DNA of 64,000 bases. Origin: Cynocephalus volans (Eukaryota > Chordata > Mammalia > Dermoptera > Cynocephalidae). Positions 12,150 to 23,832 of the stretch are shown here, piece by piece. Where the stretch lies: assembly GCF_027409185.1 (NCBI RefSeq), contig NC_084475.1:17008130-17072129 (forward strand), given 5' to 3'. Positions within the stretch are counted from its first letter, which is position 1; each line of letters begins with the position of its first letter. Under the pieces are notes generated by a model. That model had not been told where the DNA came from. It did no database searches and worked only from the letters and a program-made list of their open reading frames with translations. The position numbers were made by a program, and so were the translations under genes.

Positions 12150-13260
12150 GGTATAAAAAGCACGAACCATAAAAGAAAAATCGATAAATTGGTCTTTATC
12201 AAAATTAAACTTCTGCTTTTGGAAAGACTGAGAGTAAATATTTGCCAAACAAATATCTGAGAAAGGACTTACATCCAGAATATATAAATAACTTTTACAA
12301 TTCAATAATAAAAACAACCCAATATTAAAAGGGGGAAAGCTTTTGATAGACACTACACCAGAAAATATACATATGGTCAATAAACACATAGAAAGATGCT
12401 CAGCATCATACATCACCAGGGAAATGCAAATCAAAAGCCCAATGAGACACCACTACACACCCGCTATAGTGGTTAAAATTAAAGTGTTGGCGAGGACGTG
12501 GAACAACTGTACCCCTGTGATACACTGGTGGGGAGGGCAAAGTGTTACAATCACTTGGGAAACCAGTGTGGTAGTTTCTTAGGAAATTATCCAAGAGAAA
12601 TAAAACCTTATGTCCATAAAAAGATTTTACAAACATATTCACAGCAGCTTTATTAATAATACCTTCAAACTGGAGACAACTCCAATATCTATCGACATGT
12701 GAATGATAAACAAACTGAGCTATATTAATACAATGGAATAATGTTCAGCAATAAAAAATAGATGAACTACTGATATAAACAACAACATAGGTAAGTTGAG
12801 AGAAACCAGACACAAACAGAGTAAGTACTGTATGATCACATTTATATGAAATTCTAGAACAGGCAAAACTAATTGACAGCGACAGAAAGCAGATCAGTGG
12901 TTGACTGGGGCTGGGGTTGGATATAGGGACTGACTGTAAAAGGGTATGAAAGTGTTCTTTGGGGTGACAAAAAATGGTGGTTACATGGGTATGTACGCTT
13001 ATTGGACTATTAAACTATACATTTTCTTTTTTTTTTTTTAAAAGATGACCGGCAAGGGGATCTTAACGCTTAACTTGGTGTTGTCAGCACCACGCTCACC
13101 CGGTGAGCTAACTGGCCATCCCTATATGGGATCCAAACCCGTGGCCTTGGTGTTATCAGCACCACACTCTCCCAAGTGAGCCACAGGCCAGCCCCTAAAC
13201 TATACATCTTCAATGGATGCATTTTATCATATGTAAATCATACCTCAATAAAGATGACTT
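12150..13260 (+). mobile_element. L1 3' fragment, sense, split by a CYN SINE
   Basis: The end of L1 ORF2 and its 3'UTR. Hallmarks are gggaaatgcaaatcaaaa, the tattcacagcagctttatt stretch, gtggttgactggggctgggg and a tail of tatacatcttcaatgga...cctcaataaag. It is 5'-truncated and the coding part is degenerate. The SINE at 13028-13193 sits inside it, so the L1 is older. Confidence 0.88.
13028..13193 (-). mobile_element. CYN SINE, dimeric
   Basis: Dimeric CYN inserted in the 3'UTR of the L1. The target duplication taaactatacat is visible on both sides. Confidence 0.92.
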
Positions 13261-13389
13261 AAAGAGTTCAAAACAAAACAAGAATGAAGACCTGATCCTT
13301 GTCTTGCTCATAATCTAGCAGAAAAGCCAAACATAAAAACAAATAACCATAAAACAGTGGGATGAATGTTAAAATAAATATGTTCAAAT

Positions 13390-13625
13390 AATAAGAGCTC
13401 CCATTTACTGAGTGTTTATCCTGTGCCAGGCACTGTACTAATGGCTTCCGATGCACAGTCTTGAAACAGTCCTGTGAGGTTCAGATGATCACCCTCTCAT
13501 TTTAGATGAGAAAATGAGACTTAGAGAGAGGTGAAGTAATTTGCTCAAGGTTACTCAGAATCAGCAGAGCTGGGACTTTACTTCAGGTCAACCTGATTGC
13601 AGAACACGTGCTAAACCACCTGCCA
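13390..13625 (-). repeat. MIR SINE relic
   Basis: Reversed MIR: gtgccaggcactgtactaat, then gatgagaaaatgagacttag and a gctcaaggttactcagaatc core. Confidence 0.85.
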
Positions 13626-14259
13626 CAAGAAAGGTGCCAGAAGGAAACAGCTGGGGATTGTAGCAGCATCTCAGCCAAGACTTCACAGAGGAGGCATTTA
13701 AGTATGAGTTGGAATTTGCTAAGCAGAGAAGAGGGTGAAGGGAAGGGAATTTCCAGGCAAAGGGAACAAATACCACCACAAGCAAAGGTTATGCAACAGT
13801 TGTGCAAAGGTAGAGCTTTCTGGGAATGGAGAGACATATCCAGGAAATAGCAGAAGAGAGCCACAGAATATTTCATATTCTTCAAATTCATTTATTTTTA
13901 TTTTTTAAAAATCCATTAAGTCATAATTTTACTAGAGGTAATGGCTCAGCAGAGCAGGCACATAAAATGCATTGCTTTTCTTCCTGGACACTTGGTAAGT
14001 GCAAAGAAATAATACACAACTCCAGGGTTGTCTATTCTTAATAAATAAATACATTATATATCCTTCTCCAGAAAGTTAAATCTACATTCAGTGATTCCAG
14101 ATTTTTGCTGAACAGGATTTGTGGCACTGTTTCATGGTCCTAAGAAATCTCAGGGAAAAAAATCCTCTATGTTTTCATGACAGGGTTTCTAGGTGGATGA
14201 ATTAAAATAACTGGAGTTAAGTACAAATGTTTCACTGTCATTGCATAATTATTTAGGAA

Positions 14260-14490
14260 ACACAACATGGTGGTTGAGACCATTGGCTTTTAGGCTGGAT
14301 TGTCTGAGTTCAGATCTCAGTGCTTCCACTTACAAATTTGTTCAGCCTTTCTGCACTTTGGCTTCCTCAGCTGCAAAACAGGGGGATAATGATAGGGCTG
14401 CTGTGAGAATCAAATGAGATAGTGTATAAAAGGTGCTTAGAGCAGTACCTGGCATGGAGTCAATACTTCATATACATAGCTGTTATTTCA
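14260..14490 (+). repeat. MIR SINE relic
   Basis: Sense MIR: acatggtggttgagaccatt start and gcagtacctggcatggagtc near the 3' end. Confidence 0.88.
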
Positions 14491-14836
14491 GAAAGGTAAC
14501 TCGCACATATCCTCTCATTTTCTCTATTTTGCCACGATCCATTCTTCCAGGGAATTATTATTATATATAAAAAAATGTGGAAAATGTCGATATCATTTAG
14601 AATAACTGACTCAGAACACCCAACTTAAAATGATTTAAACAATAAGGAGTTGTTGATTTGTTTTTTTAAATCCCACATTATGTATTTCACTGAAACTATG
14701 ATGTCCTTGCTTGGAAGACATATCCTGCATTCAAGAATACTAAAATGTAAAAATGTGTCTCTGAATCAAAACAAGAGGTCTGAATGTTGGGGGCTTCAGG
14801 ACTGGCTATTTCAGCAGTTCAACAGCTCATCAAGAG

Positions 14837-15018
14837 GGCTGGCCCCTGGCTCACTTGAGAGAGTGTGGTGCCAATAACACCAAAGCCATGGGTTCGGATC
14901 CCTACATAGGGATGGCCAGTTAGCTCACTTGGGAGAGCGTGGTGCTGACAACACCAAGTCAAGGGTTAAGATCCCCTTACTGGTCATCTTTTAGAAAACA
15001 AAAACAAAAACAAAAACC
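14837..15018 (+). mobile_element. CYN SINE, dimeric, sense
   Basis: Head gggctggcccctggctcact, second tRNA-like unit beginning ggatggccagttagctcac, and an (aaaac)n tail. Perfect 12-bp duplication cagctcatcaag at 14823-14834 and 15019-15030. Confidence 0.95.
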
Positions 15019-15279
15019 CAGCTCATCAAGGACTCACGTTCTTTCTTCATTCACTCTGCCACTGCAGGCCTTCAGCTCTTTCTTTGAAGGAAACCTCACA
15101 GATGTAAGATGGCTACAGCAGTCTCAAGCATCACATCTAAGAGAGACTGTTGTTTTTAAAAGCAAGAAAACTTTCCTGAACTTGGCCAGAATTGTATCAC
15201 AGACCCTTTCCTAAAACAATTCCTGGCAAAGGGAATAGATTTCTCATGTTTGATGCAGGACAATCAAGATTTACCCATT

Positions 15280-15385
15280 GGGCTGGCAGGTTAGCTCAGC
15301 TGGTTAGAGCATAGCTTGTAACACCAAGGTCAAGGGTTTGGATCCCCATACTGGCCAGCTGCCTAAAAAAAAAAAAAAAAAAAAA
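15280..15385 (+). mobile_element. CYN SINE, monomeric, sense
   Basis: tRNA-Ile-like unit (ggttagctcagctggttaga; B box ggtttggatcc) with a ~21-nt A tail. The duplication agatttacccatt is present on both sides. Confidence 0.95.
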
Positions 15386-15399
15386 GATTTACCCATTAG

Positions 15400-16540
15400 G
15401 GCTAGGGAGGGGCTTGCCTCCTACGAAGCAGGCTGCTGCCCAATAGCTAAAAACCTCGATTGTGTTCATAAGATGGAGGAAGAACAGCTCGAGACTGGCT
15501 CCTAGCAGTGCCTGCCATACACATGTACTTTTCTGTGATAATGATGGTACACCTGTTCCAAATGTAAGCAGCCAACTGCTTGGTATACTACCTACCCTCA
15601 TTCATGTTCTTATTAATAAAATTAAAGATTCCTTTCTGCGTTAAGAAATTAACCTCAATAGTCCAAAGACTTTTTTTTTCTGTTACTGTGGGTTTCAGAT
15701 ACCATGTCTTAAATCCTGTCAGTGGCCATCCAAACACAGCAGGCCAGCTACTAGATTTTCCCTGTGCACTCAGGGCCTAGGTCCCTGAACAGCACTGGGG
15801 ATTCTTGCCCCATTCAGTTTGCAATCCACTTCTGTCGCTTATCACTAGACTGCAACACTTTCCATGTCAATAAATATAGATCTGCAGAAGCTTTGTATAA
15901 CAGCTATATAATAATTCCACTGTATATAAAACTCTAATATACTAGATCACACCAGCAATAAGTACAAATGAGATCACGAGAACATGTACACCTCAGTCTC
16001 AGCTCTGAGCCCCTGGCTGCTCATTCAAGAATTCTGAGGCATTCTTTGAAGTTTCCCTAGTTATTTCTGGATTGCCTACGCAGTGTACCTCACATGTGCT
16101 CAGGCACAAGGCCTCCCATTGTATTTTGCTCCAGCCTCTTGGCCACTACCCAGCTGCCTGTAGCGCCCATCCGCCACGAGCTTGCTGCTCTGCCACTAAG
16201 CACAACCATGCTCTGCAGGGAAGCTGTGCCCTGTCAGGAGTGAAAGCTACACAGCGACCATGGCAAAATGAGGAGCTGTGAAGAACAGCCCTCAGCACGC
16301 ACTGGGTGGCAACTAGTCTGGGGCTCAAGATAACTCTGCTAGAGCCCAGAGCTTCCTAATCTTTCACAAATCAGCTCCTGCAGCCTCTCCTCATTACTCT
16401 TCCTGCCATGCAGTGGCTCAGAACACTTAAGCATGTGTCCATTATTCCCCTCTTTTCAACCTCATTTCTGATTTGTCCCCAACCACTCCTGCAAATACTC
16501 AAAAAATCTTCTCCGTCCAACCCCCCCCCCCCCCAAATCA
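15400..16540. other. Unique sequence without recognised genes
   Basis: No exon, RNA or clear repeat recognised, apart from a C-homopolymer at 16521-16534. Confidence 0.5.
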
Positions 16541-16554
16541 GCGTATTCATGGTT

Positions 16555-16800
16555 CAGTACAACTTAGTGATAAAGCATGAACTCTGCAGGCTGGGATCAA
16601 GACTGACTCTGTTGATTACTAGTTGTGTGAATTTGGGCAAGTTACCTAATCTCACAATACTTCTGTTTCCTCATCCATAAAATGGGGATAGTGCTAGTAC
16701 TTCACAGTCCTGTTGTGAAGATTACATCAAGTACTCGATGTAGTGAATGGCACCTAGAAAGTGCTGTGAAGTATTAGCTATCATTATTATCTTGCCTGCA
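16555..16800 (+). repeat. MIR SINE relic
   Basis: Sense MIR: tgtgtgaatttgggcaagtt, then tcatccataaaatggggata and a tattagctatcattattatc end. Confidence 0.88.
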
Positions 16801-17449
16801 GCAGATCACCTGCCCGCTAGTTTCACAGTTTTTGGCAAATTTTATACTTAGAATTCCTACTACACGTCTCAAATGAAAGGAACTTAGTTTGCAGAGAGAG
16901 AACACATTCTTCCTTTTAGTATTATGCAAAATAATTTGTCTTCAAGGGTAAGATAGAGAAACCCAAGGGCCATAATTAGTTGCTGCTGAATGAATTAAAA
17001 TTATTTGCTGAGTATGTACTGTGAGCAGAGATAGGGGAACACCAAACCCAGCACTGTGAGGAATTTAAAAAGAAAAAATAAAAATGAAAGAAATTTCTGC
17101 CATTGAAGAGCTTACAATCAAATTAAGGGAGGTAAACAGAAACAAGCGCACGAATTTGAAATAAGTACCCGCAACATATTACCACGTAGAGAACAATACA
17201 ACCCACACCAAATGCCACAGAGATCACTGCTAATGGGTCGATGAGAATGCGGAGAGGGGGATGCAGAAAAGGCTCTGTGGTCTTGCAAATTTCAACTCAT
17301 TTCCCAAAATCTGTAAATTCTGACCCTGACTTGGGATGTCCTTTTGCCCTATTGTTATTTCAAAAATGAAAAATAACACCCAGGAAAACAGTGGCTATTA
17401 CGTTATTTTCTGTTTTTTTTTTTCATAATTTAATGTTACTGTTTGTTTT

Positions 17450-18180
17450 TTGCCCCCCAGCGTTAAAGCCACACACTGGCGGCGGGGCCCGGGCGGGCGC
17501 AGGGTCCCAGGCCCGCTTTGGGGTCCCTCAGCCCAGCCCTGCACGGCCCCACAGCTCTCGGGCGCCCCCCGCCGCACGCGCCCGGCCCTCACCGGTCTCG
17601 CCCCGATTTTAAATGGAGTTGAGCCGGACGTTAAACGAATCTCCCTCCTTTTCACCAACCCAACGAACCCCCTCCCCGACCCCAACAAAATCTGCAGAGC
17701 AATTAAAAATGAAGTTCGGCCGGGCCTCAGTTTCCTCATCGGTCCCTGCCCTCTCAGTCTCGGCCAGGGACAGTCTGTGTCCTCGGAAGCTCAATGATTT
17801 TCTGGCCCAAGCAACCCTCCACCTTCGTTTCCTGAGTACCGTGGCTCTTCACACGTCAGGCTTCCCAACCCGGACTCTCTACTACCCCTGGTGGCCGCCA
17901 CCATCTTACCGAGGCTCCCGAGTAGCGCTGAGGAGACGGCCGCCCCGCCGCCACCGTCGTTTTGAACTGCATTTCCCATCAGTCCTCTCTCGATATCGCG
18001 AGAGCTCCGGCAAGACCGCCGAGAAGACCTACGCGCAGGCGCGTTTTCACGTTCTTGTGGAGGTCGACCGCGTGGCTGGAAGTCATGGAGGGTCCTGTCG
18101 GTGATGAGCCGGGAGAACTGCCTCAGGCCTTAGGTGATGGTAAGTCCGCGGAGATGGCAGAACGGGGTCTTCCTTGACAG
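17450..18180. promoter_or_regulatory. CpG island and promoter of SNHG16
   Basis: CpG-rich region, TATA-less. Near the inferred start are several motifs of housekeeping promoters: atttcccatcag (ZNF143-like) around 17971-17982, the near-palindrome tctcgatatcgcgaga at 17988-18003, and gcgcaggcgcg (NRF1-like) at 18033-18043. On the other strand aagatggtggcggcc (YY1-like) occupies 17893-17907. Motif roles are inferred from consensus only. Confidence 0.7.
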
Positions 18181-19489
18181 AAGCTAGGACACATGACGTC
18201 CCCTTCCTCGAAGCGAAGTGGTGTAGGGTGGTTGGGAGAATTAACTGAGATACTGGATGAGAAAATGCTTTCCAGACGGTGAGAAGCTTTGTTACTGAGG
18301 AGACAGCTCAAACCCGCTTTGGCGTCGAAGGGTCCCGCCTGGGGGAGGGCGGTCAGTCCAGCCTGCGCGGCCCCGTGCGCCTCGCAGCCACCCACCCTTG
18401 TGCTAACATGCACGCCCGGCAGCCCCGGGGGTCTCCGCTGTCCGCCCGGGGGACAAACCGTCTGAAAGTGGCAGTTGCTAATTCAGCATCAGGAGTGTTA
18501 ACGTGTGCATACATAACTTCCACTGGGGGTACCTTGAGGGCGGCCCCAATCATTTCTATTTAACTCCATAGATAGTAATCCATGGGATTGTAGGCATTGT
18601 CTGGAAAGCCTTAGATTTAACAACGAACCTTTTTTTCCTCCCCGAAGGCCTTTCTTTCGCATCTGCAGAGATGGTGAAAAGCAGAGCTGGAGGGTGAAGC
18701 TTAAAAGTAATTGATGGATCCCTACAATAAGTAAGAATGGCTGCAGGCAGGACCTGGGTGGTCACCAGAAATGAGAAAACGGCGTGGTGTAACGGTCTGT
18801 CACATACATATGCCTCATACTTTATTCCGAAGTTAAGTTCAAGTGTATGAATTCTTGTTGACCGCTAAGTCCAGTTAAACGGTAAGAAATCTACTCAGAA
18901 TTCAGAATGCTAATTCTTTTAATGATAAAAACGAGGAGGGTGTGTGCCCGTGTAATTTGAGGCCACTAGGTGTCACTGTTCGGAACCAACGTGGATGCCA
19001 CCGTGAGCAGGCATGAAAGGGAGACTTGGAAAATGAGATTGAGGTGGCTGGGATTTACGAATGTTTGTTACTGGTTGAACTGAGTATGTTTTGAAATTAT
19101 CCTTGCCTGAAATGACATCTTTTGTGAGGAGTTCTGACTTGTTGAGGTTTAGCTTTTTAATACAAATCTTGAGAATAAACGCCTTAAGGTCGTTTGACAA
19201 GCGTGTTATCCTTATTTCTCTTTTAGATTAAAGATGTTGGTTGTGGATTTTGAAAAGGTCCTGTGAAAACCCATTATCTTAAGATGTTGAATGTAAGGAT
19301 CTTCGTGATAAAGTTTCTGTAAACGGTAATATTTTTAGCTCTTTCATACAACTTGCATAGGTTATGGTCCCATTTAAGTATTGGTCTGTTAGATTTGGGG
19401 ATGTATGGGTCTTCAGGATTGTGATATCCCAGATAAGGGAAGTAGTATGGAATTATTTTTACTAGGCTCCTTGCCAAGCACTCTCACAA

Positions 19490-19615
19490 ACAGTATTTGT
19501 TATAACAACCCTACATGAGCTAGATTTTTTTCTCCACTCTCCTCCTCAGTAAGTAAACTGAGGCTTAGAGAGATCTCTTGACCAAAGTTAACACAACCAG
19601 TTATTAAGATAGATT
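19490..19615 (-). repeat. MIR SINE relic
   Basis: Reversed MIR fragment: ataacaaccctacatgagct then aactgaggcttagagagatc. Confidence 0.7.
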
Positions 19616-19616
19616 A

Positions 19617-19762
19617 GACCAGTGGTTCTCAACTGGGAATGGAGGGTGCTACTGGCATCTAGTGGATGCTGCTAAATATCCTATAATGCTCAGATCAACC
19701 CCCATGAGAAAGAATTTGTCCACCCAAAATGTCAGTAGAACTGAGATTGAGAAGCTCTCAGA
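19617..19762. mobile_element. Non-autonomous hAT-type DNA transposon relic
   Basis: Starts ccagtggttctcaactggga and contains gtgctactggcatctagtgg; it ends gagattgagaagctc. This is a common old MER-type element in mammals; I do not name the subfamily. Confidence 0.6.
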
Positions 19763-19859
19763 AACTATATTAGACTAACTAGAGATCTGGGCTCTGGCCT
19801 CAGCCTGCCTGTTACCAGATAACTGCTCCAGAGCCTTGTTTCTTCATTTATGAAACAGG

Positions 19860-19945
19860 GTCAGTGGTTTCCAAACCTGGTTATACATCGGAACCATCTA
19901 CAAAGTGTTAAAATGTACACATTCCAGAGCCCCACTAGCCATGGA
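19860..19945. mobile_element. MER5/MER20-like DNA transposon fragment
   Basis: cagtggtttccaaacctggt followed by a ggaaccatctacaaagtgtt segment and the ccagagcccc motif; only part of the element. Confidence 0.5.
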
Positions 19946-20546
19946 TGAGAATGGCTCTGGAATGGGGCCCCAAAATCATGTGGCCAGTGCAAGAGTGGGC
20001 GTACAGGACCAACTGGGTAATCTGATCTGCCTTTAGCTCAAGGATTTTATTGCAGCAAGATTATAGTGCTGGCTATTTTTAAGTAGCTCTTGGGGCAGAT
20101 CTCTAATCCTCTAAAAAAACTGAAAGCTGCATGCTTGCTCTTCAGGGTAGTTTTGTATATACAGATGAGTGAAGGAGAATTGACCTTGTATGATGTTGTT
20201 GCCTCTTGGCAGCAGGTACCATTTGTGCAGCTGGCCTTCAATAGGCTAGTTGAAACGATGAATGATCTGCACTATCTCAGGCATTTTACTGACACTCTCA
20301 CTAGAGTGCATACCCTATATTCAGCTGTTAGACACTCTGCTGAGAATGACCTTGTCTTTAAAGGGGTGGGAACTGTGCATCTACACACTAGATATAAAGT
20401 TTTTGCTCTTGAGGGAAAGCATGTTCTAAGAAAGTAGACAAGATTGATTGAGTTCTCACGAGGGAAGTAAAGCACAATTTGCTAAGAAATAGTTTGCATA
20501 TGCTTGCTATAGCTGTCAGTGCTGTGGGCAAGCAGATTGGTGGGAG

Positions 20547-20627
20547 CTGAGTCCATGATGATGTAAAGTTATCCCTGTCTGAAGGCAAAAAAAGCCTTTG
20601 TGTGGAATGTGGATGTCTGAAACTCAG
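20547..20627 (+). ncRNA. Box C/D snoRNA, SNORD1 (snR38) family, upstream copy
   Basis: Guides 2'-O-methylation of 28S rRNA. Box C ATGATGA is at 20555-20561, box D' CTGA at 20579-20582 and box D CTGA at 20617-20620. A 6-bp terminal stem joins CTGAGT (20547-20552) to ACTCAG (20622-20627). The 12 nt before D', AGTTATCCCTGT, are perfectly complementary to ACAGGGATAACT, a highly conserved 28S segment; the fifth base before D' selects the middle G of GGG, consistent with the known snR38 target. It lies in SNHG16 intron 1, D box about 130 nt upstream of exon 2. I cannot say which of human SNORD1A/B/C it matches. Confidence 0.93.
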
Positions 20628-21099
20628 TTTCCCAAGTTTGCCTTATAGAAAATTTAGGCATGATTTTAAATGGAACTACTTGGGATTTACCCTGTGTGTG
20701 TCTTCTTCAGTAGATTTTTTTTTTTTTTTTTTGTAATTCCTCCTTTCCAGGTACAGCCTCAGCCTCAGTTTCTGAGGCTGAAAAAGGATCCTTAGCAGCA
20801 GCACACTGTGGCAGTTGCCCTGGACCCAGACCCAGACCTGAAATCAATGATGAATATTTCTCATGCATGTAAGCAGAGAAGACCTTCAGAACAGGCTTGG
20901 GTGGAGTGTTTTTGTTTCCCTTGCCCTGGACTTGAGGCTATGCTAAGTGGCAGGGAGAATTTAACATGGTTTTGTTTTCTTTGTTAGGTGTCTGCAGTGT
21001 GTGAGACAGAATTGTGAACTGCTTTGCCTGAGGCAAGTGAAAGTATTCCTCTCCTGTTTGTAAGCCTTATGTTTACATCTTTAATGTCCCTTGCCCTAC

Positions 21100-21168
21100 A
21101 AGCCTATGATGGTTAGTTATCCCTGTCTGAAAATCTCAACTGAGGGAAAATAATCTATTCTGAGGCTT
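21100..21168 (+). ncRNA. Box C/D snoRNA, SNORD1 (snR38) family, downstream copy
   Basis: Same guide, AGTTATCCCTGT, before box D' CTGA at 21127-21130; box D CTGA at 21160-21163; terminal stem AAGCC (21100-21104) with GGCTT (21164-21168). Box C reads ATGATGG (21106-21112), one base off consensus at its last position. It lies in SNHG16 intron 3, about 40 nt after the proposed exon 3 donor. Only the guide and boxes are kept relative to the upstream copy, so the pair is an old duplication. Confidence 0.92.
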
Positions 21169-23783
21169 AAGGGTATGGCCCTGTGCTCTTAAAAGAAGTT
21201 CAGGCTTTATATGGGACCAGTGGTATCAAGATGAATGGACTACACTGGGAATTGTGTATATCCTGCTGAGACCTCAGACTAGTTAGTGCATCATCCCTCT
21301 GAAACTTGAAAACCAATGGTGGGGTTGCCCTGTTAATGCTCTAACCCCTTGATTGTTGGCTCTGAAGGCACAGGAATGGGCCAGTAGCCAGGATTTGGTT
21401 TATGCTGTTATTGTGGAATGAAACTGTCGCATATTTCAAGAAAATGAATGTGCTCTTTGAAACTGAGATGAGAATGTAAAATGTATGCCAGCTTGTGGCA
21501 GTGAGAATGCTTAGCAACTCTGCCTTTGCCTCTGCAAGGTCCTGACATTTAGGAAAGAAGGGCTACCATGGCACTGGCAAAGCTGTTTTGTTTCCAGGTG
21601 CCTGGTTAACAACTCCAGGGAGATCTCTAAATTTAGCTTAGATCCTGTCTGAATGGCATGGCTGGCATGGGGCTGCTCCTTGGGCAGCAGAGGCTGGCAT
21701 GTAAGCAAGAAAGAAGCAAAGTGGTGCCAAGAGGCAGGGTGTCTGGCTTTGTTCCCATTTAAAATGCCAGGCTTGAAGTGGACACAGATTGCCTTTCTTT
21801 TCTGTTGAAAGTGGGAGGTGTGTGTGGAGTCTTTATATTCAAGGTCACATTTTTGCTCGGTCACCAAGGAAGCTGTATTTGGAGTGAGGTTTAATTGGCC
21901 TGAAAACTGGCGCCAGCTTGCCACGTAAAACAAGTGAAAGGGCAGGTTAACAAGTGGGGAGGATCTACTTCTTTGGTTATCCTCTGCTTGAGTAGACTAG
22001 ACTGCTCTATAGAACTTGTTAACCTTAAGGTTTGACATTAAAAGGTTTTATATTCAGAGAGTTGAATACATTTGTAAATATCCCTGGTGCTTTGTGGGAG
22101 TTCTTTCCTGGCCACTTACCAGAAGCTGCTCCCTTAGAGCACTGTGACCTTAAAACGACTCATCTTGGAACCTCACCAGCTTGCATTGAAACTATCTGAT
22201 AGTGAGTGTGCTTGCCCAACACACATGCCTAACATAATGGTGAGAACGAGTGTTCACAGACTGATTGCCATTTTCTCCTAAATTAGTTATTAGTTATAAT
22301 TTAACTTTTAGTTTTGAGTCGTTTAGCTGGCTGTTACTTCAAGTTATTCTCCTTTGGTTTTATAGGTTATCTCCCAGTGACGCCCGATGGGATCAGCACA
22401 GCCCTGCTTCTGCTGCTGCTAATTGCTAATGGCTATAAAATAATCTCCTAAAAAGAATCATTTAAGATTTCTTTGGGCTTCATATTCAAAAGTATCAAAG
22501 GAATTCAAGTGACTGAGACTATCCTAGAAATCTTTGGTCGTTAGTGAGATTCAGGTATAATCAGGAACATTGAGAACTCCATTTTAGGTGATCTGGGTAT
22601 TATCTCATATTGGCAGGACTGCAATGATTATAAATTGAGATTAAGTAATTAACATATATGTACTCTGTAGGGGGATACTAAGGGGAAACAGATACTTAGC
22701 CTAGAAAAGCATTTCTCAGGGTGGATTTCCGGTGAAATCAGTGTGTCTTGGGTTTAAATTTTGAAGCACAAATAAAGTGGGTTGTTGTTTTTTTTTTTAA
22801 TGGACTCATTAGCAGTGTGGATTTCAGACTGAGACCTGTGGTAAGATATTTTATTCTATGACTCAGTAAACACATTTTTATGAGTTTCACAGAATAACAA
22901 CACCAGTTACACAAAATGCAATCTGATGTTTTCTATTTTTTTAATTACCCACACCCACACACATTGCTTCAGCACTTTTATTTCAGATATAATGAAGGGT
23001 TGATGAAGGTTCTACTGGTGACTACAGATGTGATGGTAACGAGGAAAGGTAAAAGTATTGTGGATCACAGGGCAGCAGGGCAGTGCCGCGTTACCTAGGC
23101 AGTCAGGTTTCTGTACTGAAAGATCACTGTGTAAGATGCTAGAGTGGACTGTGACTGTCAGGGGTACCTGATATATCCCACGTTTGACTATGTTCTTTCC
23201 AAACCAAGTATTCTATCCAAAGGAACACACATACTGCTGCTCTCGAGACCAAGGGGCTGATGTTGCCAAGATAAAGTGGGCTGTGAGACTTTGTCCTGAT
23301 GCGAGTAACTCAAATATCACTAATTCCCTCTAGTCTAATTCCTGCTCTCCAGGCAATGGTTTCCCCAAGTAGCTGCTTTAATAATTAAAATCCAATGTCC
23401 ATTTTGCTTATCAGATGCTTCTGAATTGGTTACTTTGTTTGAAGTGATATTTTGTGTCTAGTGACTGAATTCATCCCTAGCCCTTTTGTTAAGTGTGCTA
23501 ATAGCATCAACTTCCCATTGTGTAGGAAGATGTCCGGTTTAAAAAAAAAAAAAAAATCAACCTTCTAAAACCACTCAGAGGCTAGATCCAGGGCCTCACT
23601 GAATTGACCAATGTGGATTGATGCTGCTTTCGGAAGTCTCTTGCCAGCTACCCTTGTGGAGACAGCTCCCTCTGCCTAGCTATCAAACTGTCTAGAGGCA
23701 CTAGTCATCAAAACAGTTAACAACAGGGCTTGGTTAAGGACTGTTATAACTTGGTTGGATGAGACTTCCTTAAAACTACTTTC

Positions 23784-23789
23784 AATAAA
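23784..23789 (+). terminator. SNHG16: Poly(A) signal of SNHG16
   Basis: AATAAA at the end of the proposed last exon. It lies 49 bp from the opposed signal of ST6GALNAC2. Confidence 0.75.
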
Positions 23790-23832
23790 AGCCCATAAAA
23801 TTGTGAAACTACCTATCAGCTAGATGTTTAAA

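Larger units (their letters stand above)
18049..23805 (+). ncRNA. SNHG16: SNHG16, snoRNA host gene (four proposed exons)
   Basis: Called from position between PRCD and ST6GALNAC2, a CpG promoter, and two SNORD1-type snoRNAs in its introns. Proposed exons are about 18049-18139, 20751-20868, 20988-21059 and 22366-~23805, each with good splice sites (G|GTAAGT, tttccag|G, AT|GTAAGC, gttag|G, TT|GTAAGC, tatag|G) and ending after AATAAA at 23784. The 5' end is my estimate; host genes of this kind usually start with a pyrimidine-rich TOP motif and their RNA is rapidly turned over. In human it is treated as a long non-coding RNA linked to cell growth. The spliced RNA here holds a 102-codon open frame (see findings), so non-coding status is the conventional reading, not proved. 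Exon limits are inferred without transcripts. Confidence 0.78.

Noticed and set aside
20846-20852. Good box C match ATGATGA in proposed SNHG16 exon 2
   Set aside because: It is exonic and no CTGA box D follows within snoRNA distance.
21220-21310. Possible third SNORD1 member (tcatccctctga resembles the guide and D' box)
   Set aside because: The guide does not pair with the 28S target, the C box (aagatga) is off consensus, and the only stem overlaps the C box.
22995-23060. tgatgaagg...tgatggtaacg, another box C-like pair
   Set aside because: No D box at suitable spacing, no terminal stem and no rRNA-complementary guide seen.
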